Origin: Acidobacteriota bacterium | GTDB lineage: Bacteria; Acidobacteriota; Terriglobia; Terriglobales; Acidobacteriaceae | DNA: 28,605 bases | Direction of reading: 5' to 3' | Assembly (NCBI GenBank): GCA_023410055.1 | Contig: JAEYQK010000035.1 | Span: forward strand, 1 to 28,605 | Shown here: positions 5,335 through 12,475 of the stretch, piece by piece | Layout: every line of letters begins with the position of its first letter | Numbering within the stretch: position 1 is the stretch's first letter | Position numbers and translations under genes: made by a program | The notes under the pieces: generated by a model | Told to the model about the DNA's origin: nothing | Database searches by the model: none | Seen by the model: only the letters and a program-made list of their open reading frames with translations

Positions 5335-6856
5335 TGCGCCGAACGTGAAGTCAGAAACTAGGGAAATTCAGCTGGCAAGTGTCGACGATCTCATTCGGCT
5401 AGGAAACGAGCTGGATGCGAGATGGGCGGGTGGCGAGCGAGATGCGTTTGCGGCTGCAATGTCAGACTGTCTGCGCGTGCGAGACAAGAACGGGAGACTC
5501 GTCAAACTGTTCGCAAACGCAATGCAGCGGGAGTACCTACAAAGTTGTGGGGAGCGGAACATTGTCCTGAAAGCGCGTCAACTCGGCATGACAACATGGA
5601 TCGCGGGCAGGTTCTTCTTGCAGACCATAACCCACCCCGGAACCTTGACGGTGCAGGTTGCGCACGATCAGGATTCCGCAGAAGAGATATTCCGGATCGT
5701 GCATCGCTATCTGGAGAATTTGCCAGAAGCGGCGCGAAGGGGCCCGCTCATTACATCGCGCGCCAACGTCCGGCAGTTGGTTTTCCCGCGCATCGATTGC
5801 GAGTACCGAGTGGAGACAGCTGCGGACGAGAATGCCGGGCGGGGGTTGACGATTCAAAACCTGCACTGTTCTGAGGTGGCCCGCTGGCCGCGCTTCGGAG
5901 CGGAGGTGCTGGCGTCGTTGAGAGCGGCAGTTCCTCCTAACGGCGAAGTAGTCCTGGAATCCACGCCTAACGGGGCGGGGGGTGTCTTTTACGAAGAGTG
6001 GCAGCGGGCGGACGAAACTGGATATACGCGGCACTTTTTTCCCTGGTGGATCGAACCACGATATGTTCGCGACGGGGTAAACGTCCTGCCACTGACGGAG
6101 GAGGAACAGGACTTGGTCCGCCGCGAGGGACTGACTCATCCTCAGATTGCATTTCGGCGGGAGATACGTGCGAACTTTCGCGGTCTTGCGAGACAAGAGT
6201 TTGCCGAAAATCCAGCGACTTGCTTTCTCGAGTCTGGCGAATGTGTATTTGACCTCGATGCGATATCGCGCAGGGTGACGGAGTTGCCGCATGTGGTGGA
6301 ATCTCGCGACAATGGACGACTGCTGGTTTGGCTTCCGGCGCGTAAAGGGCACGAGTACATAATCGGTGTGGATCCTGCGGGCGGGGGTACGGACGGCGAT
6401 TTCGCGTGCGCGCAGGTGATCGAGCGTCAGACCGGGTTGCAGTGTGCTGAGTTGCATGGGCACTTCGGTCCTCAGGAACTGGCGACGCGGACTGCACGAC
6501 TTGCACGGGAGTATAACAAAGCGCTAGTCGCCGTTGAAAGGAATAACCATGGGCACGCCGTTCTGGCATATCTGACGACCAATTGCGACTATGCGAATAC
6601 ATATAGGCAGTCTGGGCAGTTTGGATGGCTGACGTCGGCCTTAAGCAGGCCCCCGATGATCGAGAACTTCGGCGCGATTCTGGCGGCGAGGCCTGAGTTG
6701 TTCAGCAGCGAGCGGCTGTTGAGGGAGTGTAAAACGTTCGTGCGTAGTTCCAACGGAGCTCCCGCTGCGGCCTCGGGTGCACACGACGACTGCGTGATGG
6801 CGATCGCGATAGCGCTTGCGGTGAGAAACGAGGCCGTACGCCAAGGTGAGCGATAG
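5306..6856 (+). CDS. Terminase large subunit
   Basis: The DNA-packaging motor: ATPase plus nuclease that fills the prohead. Positions below count from the upstream TTG 5234; subtract 24 for the start used. The Walker A-type segment is KARQLGMTT (113-121), the Walker B-like segment LHCSEVARW (210-218), and the coupling motif LESTPNGAGG (241-250). The RNase H-like nuclease has IGVDPAGGGTDGD (377-389, Asp380), VAVERNNHG (432-440, Glu435) and HDDC (517-520, Asp518/519), so all three acidic residues are present. The start is uncertain: TTG 5234 lies inside a terminator hairpin, and GTG 5306 or GTG 5348 are better choices (~516 or 502 residues). No small terminase subunit was identified beside it. 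Confidence 0.9.
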   Translation: MEHLCLPERSAPNVKSETREIQLASVDDLIRLGNELDARWAGGERDAFAAAMSDCLRVRDKNGRLVKLFANAMQREYLQSCGERNIVLKARQLGMTTWIAGRFFLQTITHPGTLTVQVAHDQDSAEEIFRIVHRYLENLPEAARRGPLITSRANVRQLVFPRIDCEYRVETAADENAGRGLTIQNLHCSEVARWPRFGAEVLASLRAAVPPNGEVVLESTPNGAGGVFYEEWQRADETGYTRHFFPWWIEPRYVRDGVNVLPLTEEEQDLVRREGLTHPQIAFRREIRANFRGLARQEFAENPATCFLESGECVFDLDAISRRVTELPHVVESRDNGRLLVWLPARKGHEYIIGVDPAGGGTDGDFACAQVIERQTGLQCAELHGHFGPQELATRTARLAREYNKALVAVERNNHGHAVLAYLTTNCDYANTYRQSGQFGWLTSALSRPPMIENFGAILAARPELFSSERLLRECKTFVRSSNGAPAAASGAHDDCVMAIAIALAVRNEAVRQGER

Positions 6857-6953
6857 CGGGAGAAGCCGTGCTGTTCTGAATCTAGAACAAAAAGGGGCCG
6901 TGTGTTGAAGTCGAGCGAGAGTCGGCTACGGTAATTGATTACGACCGAGACAA

Positions 6954-7754
6954 ATGCCGACAATGGCGGTCCAACACGTGCGCCGAATGAGGGGCGGAGC
7001 GCAATCACACCTGATGCGTGCCGCGGACGGAAACCTCTATGTCGTAAAGTTCAAGAACAATCCGCAGCATCTGCGGGTACTAGCGAACGAGATGCTCGCG
7101 ACGCGTCTGGCGGAACGAGTGGGTCTGCCGGTGCCGGCGACAGATGTAGTTGAAGTGAGCCCCTGGCTTGTCGAACACAGCCCGGAGTTGAATATTCAGT
7201 TGGCTGGCCGGACACTCACTTGTGAGCCTGGGCTACAGTTTGGTGCGAAGTACGTGATCAGTCCTCTTGAGGGGCGCATCTTCGACATGCTCCCTGAGAC
7301 ATTGATCGGCCAGGTGCGGAATATAGGGGCGTTCGCGGGCATGCTTGCCCTCGACAAGTGGACGTGCAACTCGAACGGAAGGCAGGCGACATTCTGGAAG
7401 AAGTTGCGCGAGCGGAAGTACAACGTGACGTTTATCGACCAAGGCTACTGTTTCAATGCCGGGGAGTGGAGCTTTCCTGATTCTCCGTTGAGGGGCGTTT
7501 ATGCTCGGAACTGGGTGTACACAAGCGTGACCGGTTGGGAATCTTTCGAGCCGTGGTTGACGAACATCGAGGAGATCAGCATGTCTACGATTTCCGAGTG
7601 CGCTGAGGTGATTCCACCGGAGTGGTACGGGGATTGGGAGGACATGAGTCGACTCGTAGAGTCGCTGTTTCAGAGGCGAGCAAGGGTAAGAGAGCTGATT
7701 CTCGACTTTCGCGATTCGAGCAGGAATCCGTTTCCTAACTGGACGGAGAATTAA
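6954..7754 (+). CDS. HipA-like kinase
   Basis: A 266-residue protein with the core motifs of HipA-type Ser/Thr kinases: ATP-binding Lys32 (YVVKFKNNP), Glu46 (ANEMLATRLAE), catalytic loop LALDKWTCNSNGRQ with Asp134 and Asn139, and metal-binding Asp162 (FIDQGYCF). It is much shorter than E. coli HipA (~440) and lacks its N-terminal subdomain, so it belongs to the short HipA-like group. Substrate unknown. It lies between terminase and portal, an unusual place for a kinase. I associate this protein with a directly adjacent DUF3037 gene in Acidobacteriota; here a four-helix-bundle cassette separates them. No HipB-like antitoxin is seen nearby. The start may be ATG 6954 or 6963; neither has a strong ribosome site. 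Confidence 0.75.
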   Translation: MPTMAVQHVRRMRGGAQSHLMRAADGNLYVVKFKNNPQHLRVLANEMLATRLAERVGLPVPATDVVEVSPWLVEHSPELNIQLAGRTLTCEPGLQFGAKYVISPLEGRIFDMLPETLIGQVRNIGAFAGMLALDKWTCNSNGRQATFWKKLRERKYNVTFIDQGYCFNAGEWSFPDSPLRGVYARNWVYTSVTGWESFEPWLTNIEEISMSTISECAEVIPPEWYGDWEDMSRLVESLFQRRARVRELILDFRDSSRNPFPNWTEN

Positions 7755-7755
7755 C

Positions 7756-7786
7756 GGAATCGGGTCTTAGGTATTGGGCGTCAGGT
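7756..7786 (+). repeat. Left inverted repeat of the four-helix-bundle cassette
   Basis: A 31-bp arm starting GGAATCGGGTCTTAGG. Its reverse complement matches 8159-8189 at 25 of 31 positions, with mismatches at arm positions 3, 11, 18, 24, 25 and 27. It follows the HipA-like stop (7752-7754) directly. Confidence 0.75.
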
Positions 7787-7800
7787 GTTGGGTAAAGCGC

Positions 7801-8178
7801 ATGCGGAACTTTCAAGAACTCAAAGTCTGGAATAAGGCGCACGAAGTTACGCTTGCCGCCTACAAAGCAACAGCCGGGTTTCCTAAGCAGGAAATGTTTG
7901 GCCTCACTAGCCAGATCAGGCGTGCAGTATCGTCGATCGGAGCGAATATTGCCAAGGGTGCCGGGGGTGGCACGAATGCTGATTTCGTGCGCTTTCTTCA
8001 GATATCACTTGGATCTGCTAACGAGTTGCACAATCATCTGTTGCTTGCAAGGGATCTAGGCTTGATCGTTGATGACGATTTCGAGAGACTTCTGGCCGAT
8101 GTTCTTGAGACACAAAAGATGCTAGCTAAGTTCGTGCAATATCTGACACCAAAACGAAACCTAATACCCAACACCTAA
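7801..8178 (+). CDS. Four-helix-bundle protein (S23 / intervening-sequence family)
   Basis: A 125-residue all-helical protein. It begins MRNFQELKVWNKAHEVTLAA and carries the family signature EMFGLTSQIRRAVSSIGANI, then a GSANEL helix. This family includes proteins encoded by 23S rRNA intervening sequences and the Avd accessory protein of diversity-generating retroelements; most members have no known function. No reverse transcriptase or variable repeat is present, so this is not a DGR here. The start is ATG 7801; upstream codons read through the left repeat. The last residues (NLIPNT) and the stop are encoded by the right repeat. The stop lies six bases before the DUF3037 ATG. Confidence 0.8.
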   Translation: MRNFQELKVWNKAHEVTLAAYKATAGFPKQEMFGLTSQIRRAVSSIGANIAKGAGGGTNADFVRFLQISLGSANELHNHLLLARDLGLIVDDDFERLLADVLETQKMLAKFVQYLTPKRNLIPNT

Positions 8179-8189
8179 TACCCGATGCC
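8159..8189 (-). repeat. Right inverted repeat of the four-helix-bundle cassette
   Basis: A 31-bp arm, starting ACCTAATACCCAACACC on the plus strand, the inverted partner of 7756-7786. It contains the end of the four-helix-bundle gene (stop 8176-8178) and the ATG of the DUF3037 gene (8185-8187). Confidence 0.75.
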
Positions 8190-8985
8190 TACGTTTCATC
8201 AATGCGACTTCTACGTTCTACGCTATGTCCCTGACCTGGTGAAGGGCGAGTTTGTGAACATCGGCGTAGTTCTGCTCGGGGATGACTTCTCCGACGTGAA
8301 AATGACTCGCGATTGGCGGCGGGTGCGATGCATGGACGCGGAGGCTGATCTTGAGTTGCTGGCCGCGTTGGAAGAGGAGCTGAGAAGCGCATTACGCAGT
8401 TCGGCAGTGCTGGATCAGGTGTTTCTCTTCCAGAAACTGCCGGACTGGGCTTCGAATGCGCTGCAGCTAACGCCGATACAGGGAGTGCTGACGGATTCCC
8501 CGGAGGCGGAGCTCGGGCGACTCGTCGAAATGTATTGTGAAGCAAAGCGGGGCGGGAAACGTGATCTTAGCGGCCGCCAGATGATCTACAACGCAATGCG
8601 CGAGAGCTTCACGAACGCAGGCGTATGGGATCTGATGCGACAACGCATTCCCGTCGCGCAGTACACGTATAAGGGTGATCCACTCAAGCTGGATTGCGGC
8701 TATCGCCCGAATGGGACGGTTCATCTGTTCCACTCCGTGTCGTTGAAGACAGATGTAGATGCAGCCAAGGTGTTAGCGTTCAGCTATCCGCAGATTCGCG
8801 AGGGCATTGCACGGCTAGAGCATGCGAAGACCACTCTGACCGCGGTCGTTGAAGACGGGTTGAACCGAGGCGATGAGGCGGTCGGATTTGCGCTAGAGAC
8901 TTTCGAAAAGACGGAAATCATTGTGGCTACCGTGTCGGATCTGCCGGCGATTGCAGAAGTGGCGCGAGTAGAACTTAGAGTCTGA
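8185..8985 (+). CDS. DUF3037-family protein
   Basis: A 266-residue protein of unknown function. The N-terminal FYVLRYVPDLVKGEFVNIGV segment is typical of DUF3037 proteins, which often neighbour HipA-like kinases. The middle has two helical stretches with many Glu and Arg, and the end is beta-rich (TEIIVATVSD). No signal peptide, membrane segment or recognisable catalytic motif is seen. ATG 8185 lies in the right inverted repeat and has no ribosome site, so it may depend on translational coupling from the four-helix-bundle gene six bases upstream. Together with the HipA-like kinase it may form a two-gene functional pair carried as cargo in the phage operon; that role is inferred from context. 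Confidence 0.7.
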   Translation: MPTFHQCDFYVLRYVPDLVKGEFVNIGVVLLGDDFSDVKMTRDWRRVRCMDAEADLELLAALEEELRSALRSSAVLDQVFLFQKLPDWASNALQLTPIQGVLTDSPEAELGRLVEMYCEAKRGGKRDLSGRQMIYNAMRESFTNAGVWDLMRQRIPVAQYTYKGDPLKLDCGYRPNGTVHLFHSVSLKTDVDAAKVLAFSYPQIREGIARLEHAKTTLTAVVEDGLNRGDEAVGFALETFEKTEIIVATVSDLPAIAEVARVELRV

Positions 8986-9033
8986 CAAAATAGCCGGGTT
9001 TACATCGACCAGAACTTTCCAGCCGGGATAATC

Positions 9034-10248
9034 ATGACAATTGCAGAAGCTGTACGCGGCCTTTTCGGCCGCAATCGCACAAGTGTGTTCGCCGGAGAGG
9101 ACAAGCGCAGGACGGTAGCGCTGCCGTCCATCCTTAACCAATATGGGCCGCGCCAGGGGGCTGCCTCTGCGCTGCCGAAACCGACATCGGCGAATCTGCG
9201 GAAGTTTGCTGAGACACCGGTGGCACGCAAAGCAATCAACACCATCAAGGATCGTGTGGCTGGCATGCGATGGCGCGTACAGCCGCGGAAAGGGCGCGCG
9301 GTTGGCGAGTTACCCGACGGGGCCGAGCGCGTTCGCATCCTGACGGAAGTGTTCGAAGCGCCAAACAGCGACGACAGCTTCCGCTCCTTCGCCGAGCAGG
9401 TGCTGGAAGACCTGATCGTCGGTGGTTTTGGAGCCGCCGAGTTGCGGCTGACAGAAGATGCGGCGCGTCCTCTGGAGTTGTGGCCGGTAGACGGTGCGAC
9501 GATCAAGATGAAGACGGACTGGGACGGGCGGACTGATTCGACCAGGTACGTGCAGGTGACCGGCAAGCTTGGCCCAGAGGCCAATATCTCATTGAACGAC
9601 GACGAGCTGATGTACATCCGGCTGAACCCGCGCACGCACACGCCGTTTGGCTTGGGTAGGCTCGAAGTTGCGTTTGAGACCATCAACGAGTTTCTTTGCG
9701 CCCATAGGTTCGCGGCGAAGCTCGCCAGCAATTCGGTGGTGCAGTATGCGCTTTGGCTGAAAGATATGACGCCGGAGCACCACGAGCGGCTGATCAGGTG
9801 GTGGCAGGACGAGATCGAAGGCACGGGTCGTGTTCCGATACTGTCTGTGGAAAGTAAGCCTGAAGTGCTGCATTTCGGCACGGGAACCGACGCCGATCTC
9901 CGGCTGCAATGGCAACAGTTCCTGCTACGCATCATTGCGGATGCGTTTGATCTTCCACCGATGTTCCTGGGCGTCGAAGGTGATGTTAATCGTTCGACTG
10001 CGGGTGAACTCTCTGTTCATGCGTTTCAGACTGCAATCGTTCCGACTGCCCGGCTCTTCGCGGAACATCTCACCCGCGACGCCATAGCAAAGAAGCTGGG
10101 CTGGAACGATCTGGAGTTCGTGTTCATCGACGTTGATGCGCCGAATGAAATGGAGCAGGCGCAAGTGCAAGAAATACTGTTGCGAAGCGGTGTTCTGACC
10201 GTCAACGAAGTCCGCGTAATGCGTGGACTTCCGGAACTAAAGGCCTAA
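9034..10248 (+). CDS. Phage portal protein (HK97 type)
   Basis: A 404-residue protein that would form the dodecameric ring at the capsid vertex through which DNA enters and leaves. Family-typical parts include ARKAINTIKDRVAGMRWRV (~69-87), the wing/stem region GFGAAELRL.., NDDELMYIRLNPRTHTPFGLG (~189-209), AFDLPPMFLGVEGDVNRS (~307-324), and the closing LTVNEVRVMRGLPEL. Length is within the usual 380-500 range. It lies after the terminase (with three cargo genes in between) and before the protease, the standard packaging order. The ribosome site is weak (CCGGGATAATC before ATG). Confidence 0.9.
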   Translation: MTIAEAVRGLFGRNRTSVFAGEDKRRTVALPSILNQYGPRQGAASALPKPTSANLRKFAETPVARKAINTIKDRVAGMRWRVQPRKGRAVGELPDGAERVRILTEVFEAPNSDDSFRSFAEQVLEDLIVGGFGAAELRLTEDAARPLELWPVDGATIKMKTDWDGRTDSTRYVQVTGKLGPEANISLNDDELMYIRLNPRTHTPFGLGRLEVAFETINEFLCAHRFAAKLASNSVVQYALWLKDMTPEHHERLIRWWQDEIEGTGRVPILSVESKPEVLHFGTGTDADLRLQWQQFLLRIIADAFDLPPMFLGVEGDVNRSTAGELSVHAFQTAIVPTARLFAEHLTRDAIAKKLGWNDLEFVFIDVDAPNEMEQAQVQEILLRSGVLTVNEVRVMRGLPELKA

Positions 10249-10281
10249 CCCAAACCGCGGTTGTTCGTAACCAGGAGACAA

Positions 10282-10857
10282 ATGGGACTTCTACTTCAAT
10301 CGATGGCGATTGAGATGCCGCAAGTTGACCGACATCCGAACAGAACGGGGTTTCGCGGTGTCCTCACGTTCGTCGATACACCGTCAGACAAGCCGCCTTC
10401 CGGAGCGAGAGGCCATCGAGTGGTGCTGACGAAATCGGCGGCGGAGTGTGCCTTGCCGTCGCTACTTGGGATGGCGTTGGACTACACGCCCACGCTGGAT
10501 CGTCATGATGCGCGGATGAAAATCGGTGTAATTACAAGTGCGGACATCGTGGACCACAGCCCACTCTTCAGGGGTGCTGGCGCCACGCAATCCTCCGGCT
10601 CCTGCATTGAGGTGAGCGGATACGTGTTTGCACGTGACTTCCCCGAGATCGTCAGCGAAATGCGCAGAAAGGGCAGGAACGTGCTCGGCATGTCCTACGA
10701 GATAGCCGATGCGCGGATAGCAGACATGAAAGCGCCGATCTGGAGCATTACAAGCTGTACGTTTACGGGTGCAGCGCTCTTGAGGCGCGATAAAGCCGCC
10801 TATCGGAACACGAGCATTGAGCTAATGGACACAGCTGACTCGGCGCGAGTTCAGTAA
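10282..10857 (+). CDS. Prohead maturation protease-like protein
   Basis: A 191-residue protein in the protease slot between portal and scaffold. ATG 10282 is chosen over an upstream in-frame codon because AGGAG lies seven bases before it. A conserved-looking LDRHDARMKIG segment supplies a candidate catalytic His, and LGMSYEIADA a candidate Ser, the order expected for S78-type (HK97 gp4) prohead proteases, which cut scaffold and themselves during capsid maturation. The DKPPSGARGHRVVLT stretch near the N-terminus is not diagnostic. The family call rests on position and these two motifs; similarity to HK97 gp4 is remote. Confidence 0.65.
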   Translation: MGLLLQSMAIEMPQVDRHPNRTGFRGVLTFVDTPSDKPPSGARGHRVVLTKSAAECALPSLLGMALDYTPTLDRHDARMKIGVITSADIVDHSPLFRGAGATQSSGSCIEVSGYVFARDFPEIVSEMRRKGRNVLGMSYEIADARIADMKAPIWSITSCTFTGAALLRRDKAAYRNTSIELMDTADSARVQ

Positions 10858-10889
10858 CCAGAGCACACAACTAAAGCACAGGAGACGGA

Positions 10890-11330
10890 ATGGACGAGAA
10901 CACAAGTCTAGCTGCAAGTTCAGAACGGCTGGCGGCCGCGGCAGAAGCCTTGGAGAAGGTGCTGGGGCGTATTGAGGCATCCCAGCAGGAGTTGCACCTT
11001 AAGGTGGACCGGATCATCGCGGCTATCGAGGATAAGGAAAGTGGCCCCTCCAAGGAAGAGAAAGAGCGGGAAGCGGTGAATGCCGAAGACGGGCTAGGTG
11101 ACCGACTGGCACAGGTAGAGCGAGAGAACGCAGAACTGAAGGCGCAGGCCGGAAGACTGGCGCGCAAAACGTTGTCGCCCCTAGTCTCTGGGTTGCTCAG
11201 CAAGAGCGGCTTGGAGGACTCAAGTGCATTGATCGAGGCCAGTGCCCTCGAAAAAGCGCTATCCGCGCTGAGCCTTGAGCAGCGCATCACGGTCAAGGCC
11301 GAGTTGGCGCGTGCGGGAATGATCGCGTAA
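10890..11330 (+). CDS. Probable capsid scaffolding protein
   Basis: A 146-residue, highly charged helical protein with two coiled-coil stretches (~8-48 and ~68-95, e.g. LAQVERENAELKAQAGRLAR) and a shorter helical end. It sits directly before the major capsid gene, the usual place of a separate scaffold, and has no other recognisable domain. A clear ribosome site (AGGAGACGGA) precedes ATG. The role is inferred from composition and order. Confidence 0.55.
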   Translation: MDENTSLAASSERLAAAAEALEKVLGRIEASQQELHLKVDRIIAAIEDKESGPSKEEKEREAVNAEDGLGDRLAQVERENAELKAQAGRLARKTLSPLVSGLLSKSGLEDSSALIEASALEKALSALSLEQRITVKAELARAGMIA

Positions 11331-11340
11331 AGGCAGTTGA

Positions 11341-11362
11341 GAGTACCGAGTACTCGGTACTC
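11341..11362. repeat. Perfect 22-bp palindrome before the major capsid gene
   Basis: A 22-bp perfect palindrome; its left half is GAGTACCGAGT and the right half is the exact reverse complement. As DNA it could form a cruciform or bind a dimeric protein; as RNA a loop-free hairpin. It lies 10 bases after the scaffold stop and 12 bases before a terminator-like hairpin. Confidence 0.75.
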
Positions 11363-11373
11363 AGTCTTGTTGC

Positions 11374-11398
11374 GGCTGGAGCCCGGCTCCAGCCTTTT
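11374..11398 (+). terminator. Terminator-like hairpin upstream of the major capsid gene
   Basis: GGCTGGAGCC (11374-11383) pairs perfectly with GGCTCCAGCC (11385-11394) around one base, followed by four T. Ten GC-rich pairs make it very stable. Lying 26 bases before the capsid ATG, it may protect the 5' end of a processed capsid mRNA or act as a partial terminator. Confidence 0.6.
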
Positions 11399-11424
11399 CA
11401 ATTTGAGCTCAAAAGGGAGAATAC

Positions 11425-12396
11425 ATGTCAGCACAATTCTTGGATCTGCACAGCGCGGCCGATTTCATGGGACCGGGCGCAGTGGAAGTAAACCGATATC
11501 AGTCGGAAATCTCCGACATCGTGCGCCGTCGCGGCGTGTTCGGCCAGCGCATCAAGCAGACGCCAGCAACGGGTCATCCATCGCGCTTTTTCGAACAGAC
11601 CGGGATTGTATCGCCGAGTGCTGCGGATGGGTTCGTCGATCCGCGCAATATCGTCGCGAAGCTCGGGAATCCGACTCGCGTTGAGCGTAGCGTTCCGCTG
11701 AAAGCACTCGTCTCACAGATCAACTACAACCTCTTTGACATGGAGATCGGTTCGCAGCAGAGCCAGTTTGCGTTTCTCCAGGCGAAAGACCTGGCTGACG
11801 CCGTTGAGGGCCTGATGCGTACTCACGATGTCGCGCTGTGGAACGGAAACGATACGTCCTTGAGCGCGCCGACGACGAACCAGTACTACGGAGTGGGCAG
11901 CCAAATCGCCGATGGCGGGAACGTGGTCACGGTCACACCGGCGGCGGACGCGGTAGATAAGATCCGCGAGACGGTTGCGACGATGGTCTCGAACTCCAAC
12001 TACGAAGTGCGTCCGACGGCCATCTACGCCAACCCGATGTTACTTGACCTTATCGATCGCGAGATGACGTCGCGGTACAACGTCGTGCTTTCAACTCAGG
12101 AAGTGAGCGGCGGCTTCCGCGTGAAGACGATCTCGACCCAGGCTGGGGAACTGCCGCTGATTCCGGAATGGGCTCTCGGCTATACCGGCACGATCGGAAG
12201 CGGGAATGCGGAGTTGCCGGCGTACATCGTCAGTGAGGATCTGATCGAATATCACTGGCTGACGGACCCGAATCCTCGCGTGTTCCAACTCGGAATGAGC
12301 GGCAATCTTGCGCAACAGTCGGTTGTCGTGAAGTTCGGCGGCGTCGTGGTAAAGGGCGCCTCTTACGCGCACTGCAAGGTCATTGTCCAGCGGTAG
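11425..12396 (+). CDS. Major capsid protein
   Basis: A 323-residue protein following the portal-protease-scaffold series. The N-terminal ~80 residues are polar and could be an assembly arm, as in HK97-fold capsids. The centre has an alternating helix/strand pattern (e.g. VDKIRETVATMVSNSNY then RPTAIYANPMLLDLID, a pattern common in HK97-fold capsid P-domains). The end is beta-rich (FGGVVVKGASYAHCKVIVQR). Strong AAAGGGAG ribosome site before ATG. HK97 fold is inferred from gene order and pattern; no motif alone proves it. It is separated from its neighbours by stable hairpins on both sides, fitting a highly expressed mRNA unit. Confidence 0.75.
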   Translation: MSAQFLDLHSAADFMGPGAVEVNRYQSEISDIVRRRGVFGQRIKQTPATGHPSRFFEQTGIVSPSAADGFVDPRNIVAKLGNPTRVERSVPLKALVSQINYNLFDMEIGSQQSQFAFLQAKDLADAVEGLMRTHDVALWNGNDTSLSAPTTNQYYGVGSQIADGGNVVTVTPAADAVDKIRETVATMVSNSNYEVRPTAIYANPMLLDLIDREMTSRYNVVLSTQEVSGGFRVKTISTQAGELPLIPEWALGYTGTIGSGNAELPAYIVSEDLIEYHWLTDPNPRVFQLGMSGNLAQQSVVVKFGGVVVKGASYAHCKVIVQR

Positions 12397-12410
12397 GTCC
12401 CCATCCGAAG

Positions 12411-12440
12411 CCCACATCTGCCGAGTCCGGCAGGTGTGGG
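12411..12440 (+). terminator. Hairpin after the major capsid gene
   Basis: CCCACATCTGCC (12411-12422) pairs with GGCAGGTGTGGG (12429-12440), 12 pairs with one G-T, around a six-base loop. There is no T-run after it, so it is more likely an mRNA-stabilising end or partial terminator than an efficient stop. Confidence 0.5.
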
Positions 12441-12475
12441 CATTGTCAGTAACCAAAGCAGAAGGGGCAAACTGA

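Larger units (their letters stand above)
7756..8189. mobile_element. Inverted-repeat-bounded four-helix-bundle cassette
   Basis: A ~434-bp unit made of a single small gene and two imperfect 31-bp inverted repeats (25 of 31 positions match). It begins two bases after the HipA-like stop codon and ends inside the start of the DUF3037 gene. Each arm is itself built of ~7-bp units of the type GGTRTTGGG / RTTAGGT. No transposase is encoded, so movement, if any, would need help from elsewhere. Seen: the symmetry and the exact fit between two genes. Inferred: that it is an inserted unit. Confidence 0.55.

Noticed and set aside
5537..6463. Leftward 308-codon frame opposite the terminase gene
   Set aside because: Shadow frame rich in Arg, Pro and Gln; the plus strand has all terminase motifs.
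7801..8178. Diversity-generating retroelement, suggested by an Avd-family-like protein
   Set aside because: No reverse transcriptase and no template/variable repeat pair in the window.
9000..9935. Leftward 311-codon frame opposite the portal gene
   Set aside because: Ser/Arg-rich shadow frame without pattern.
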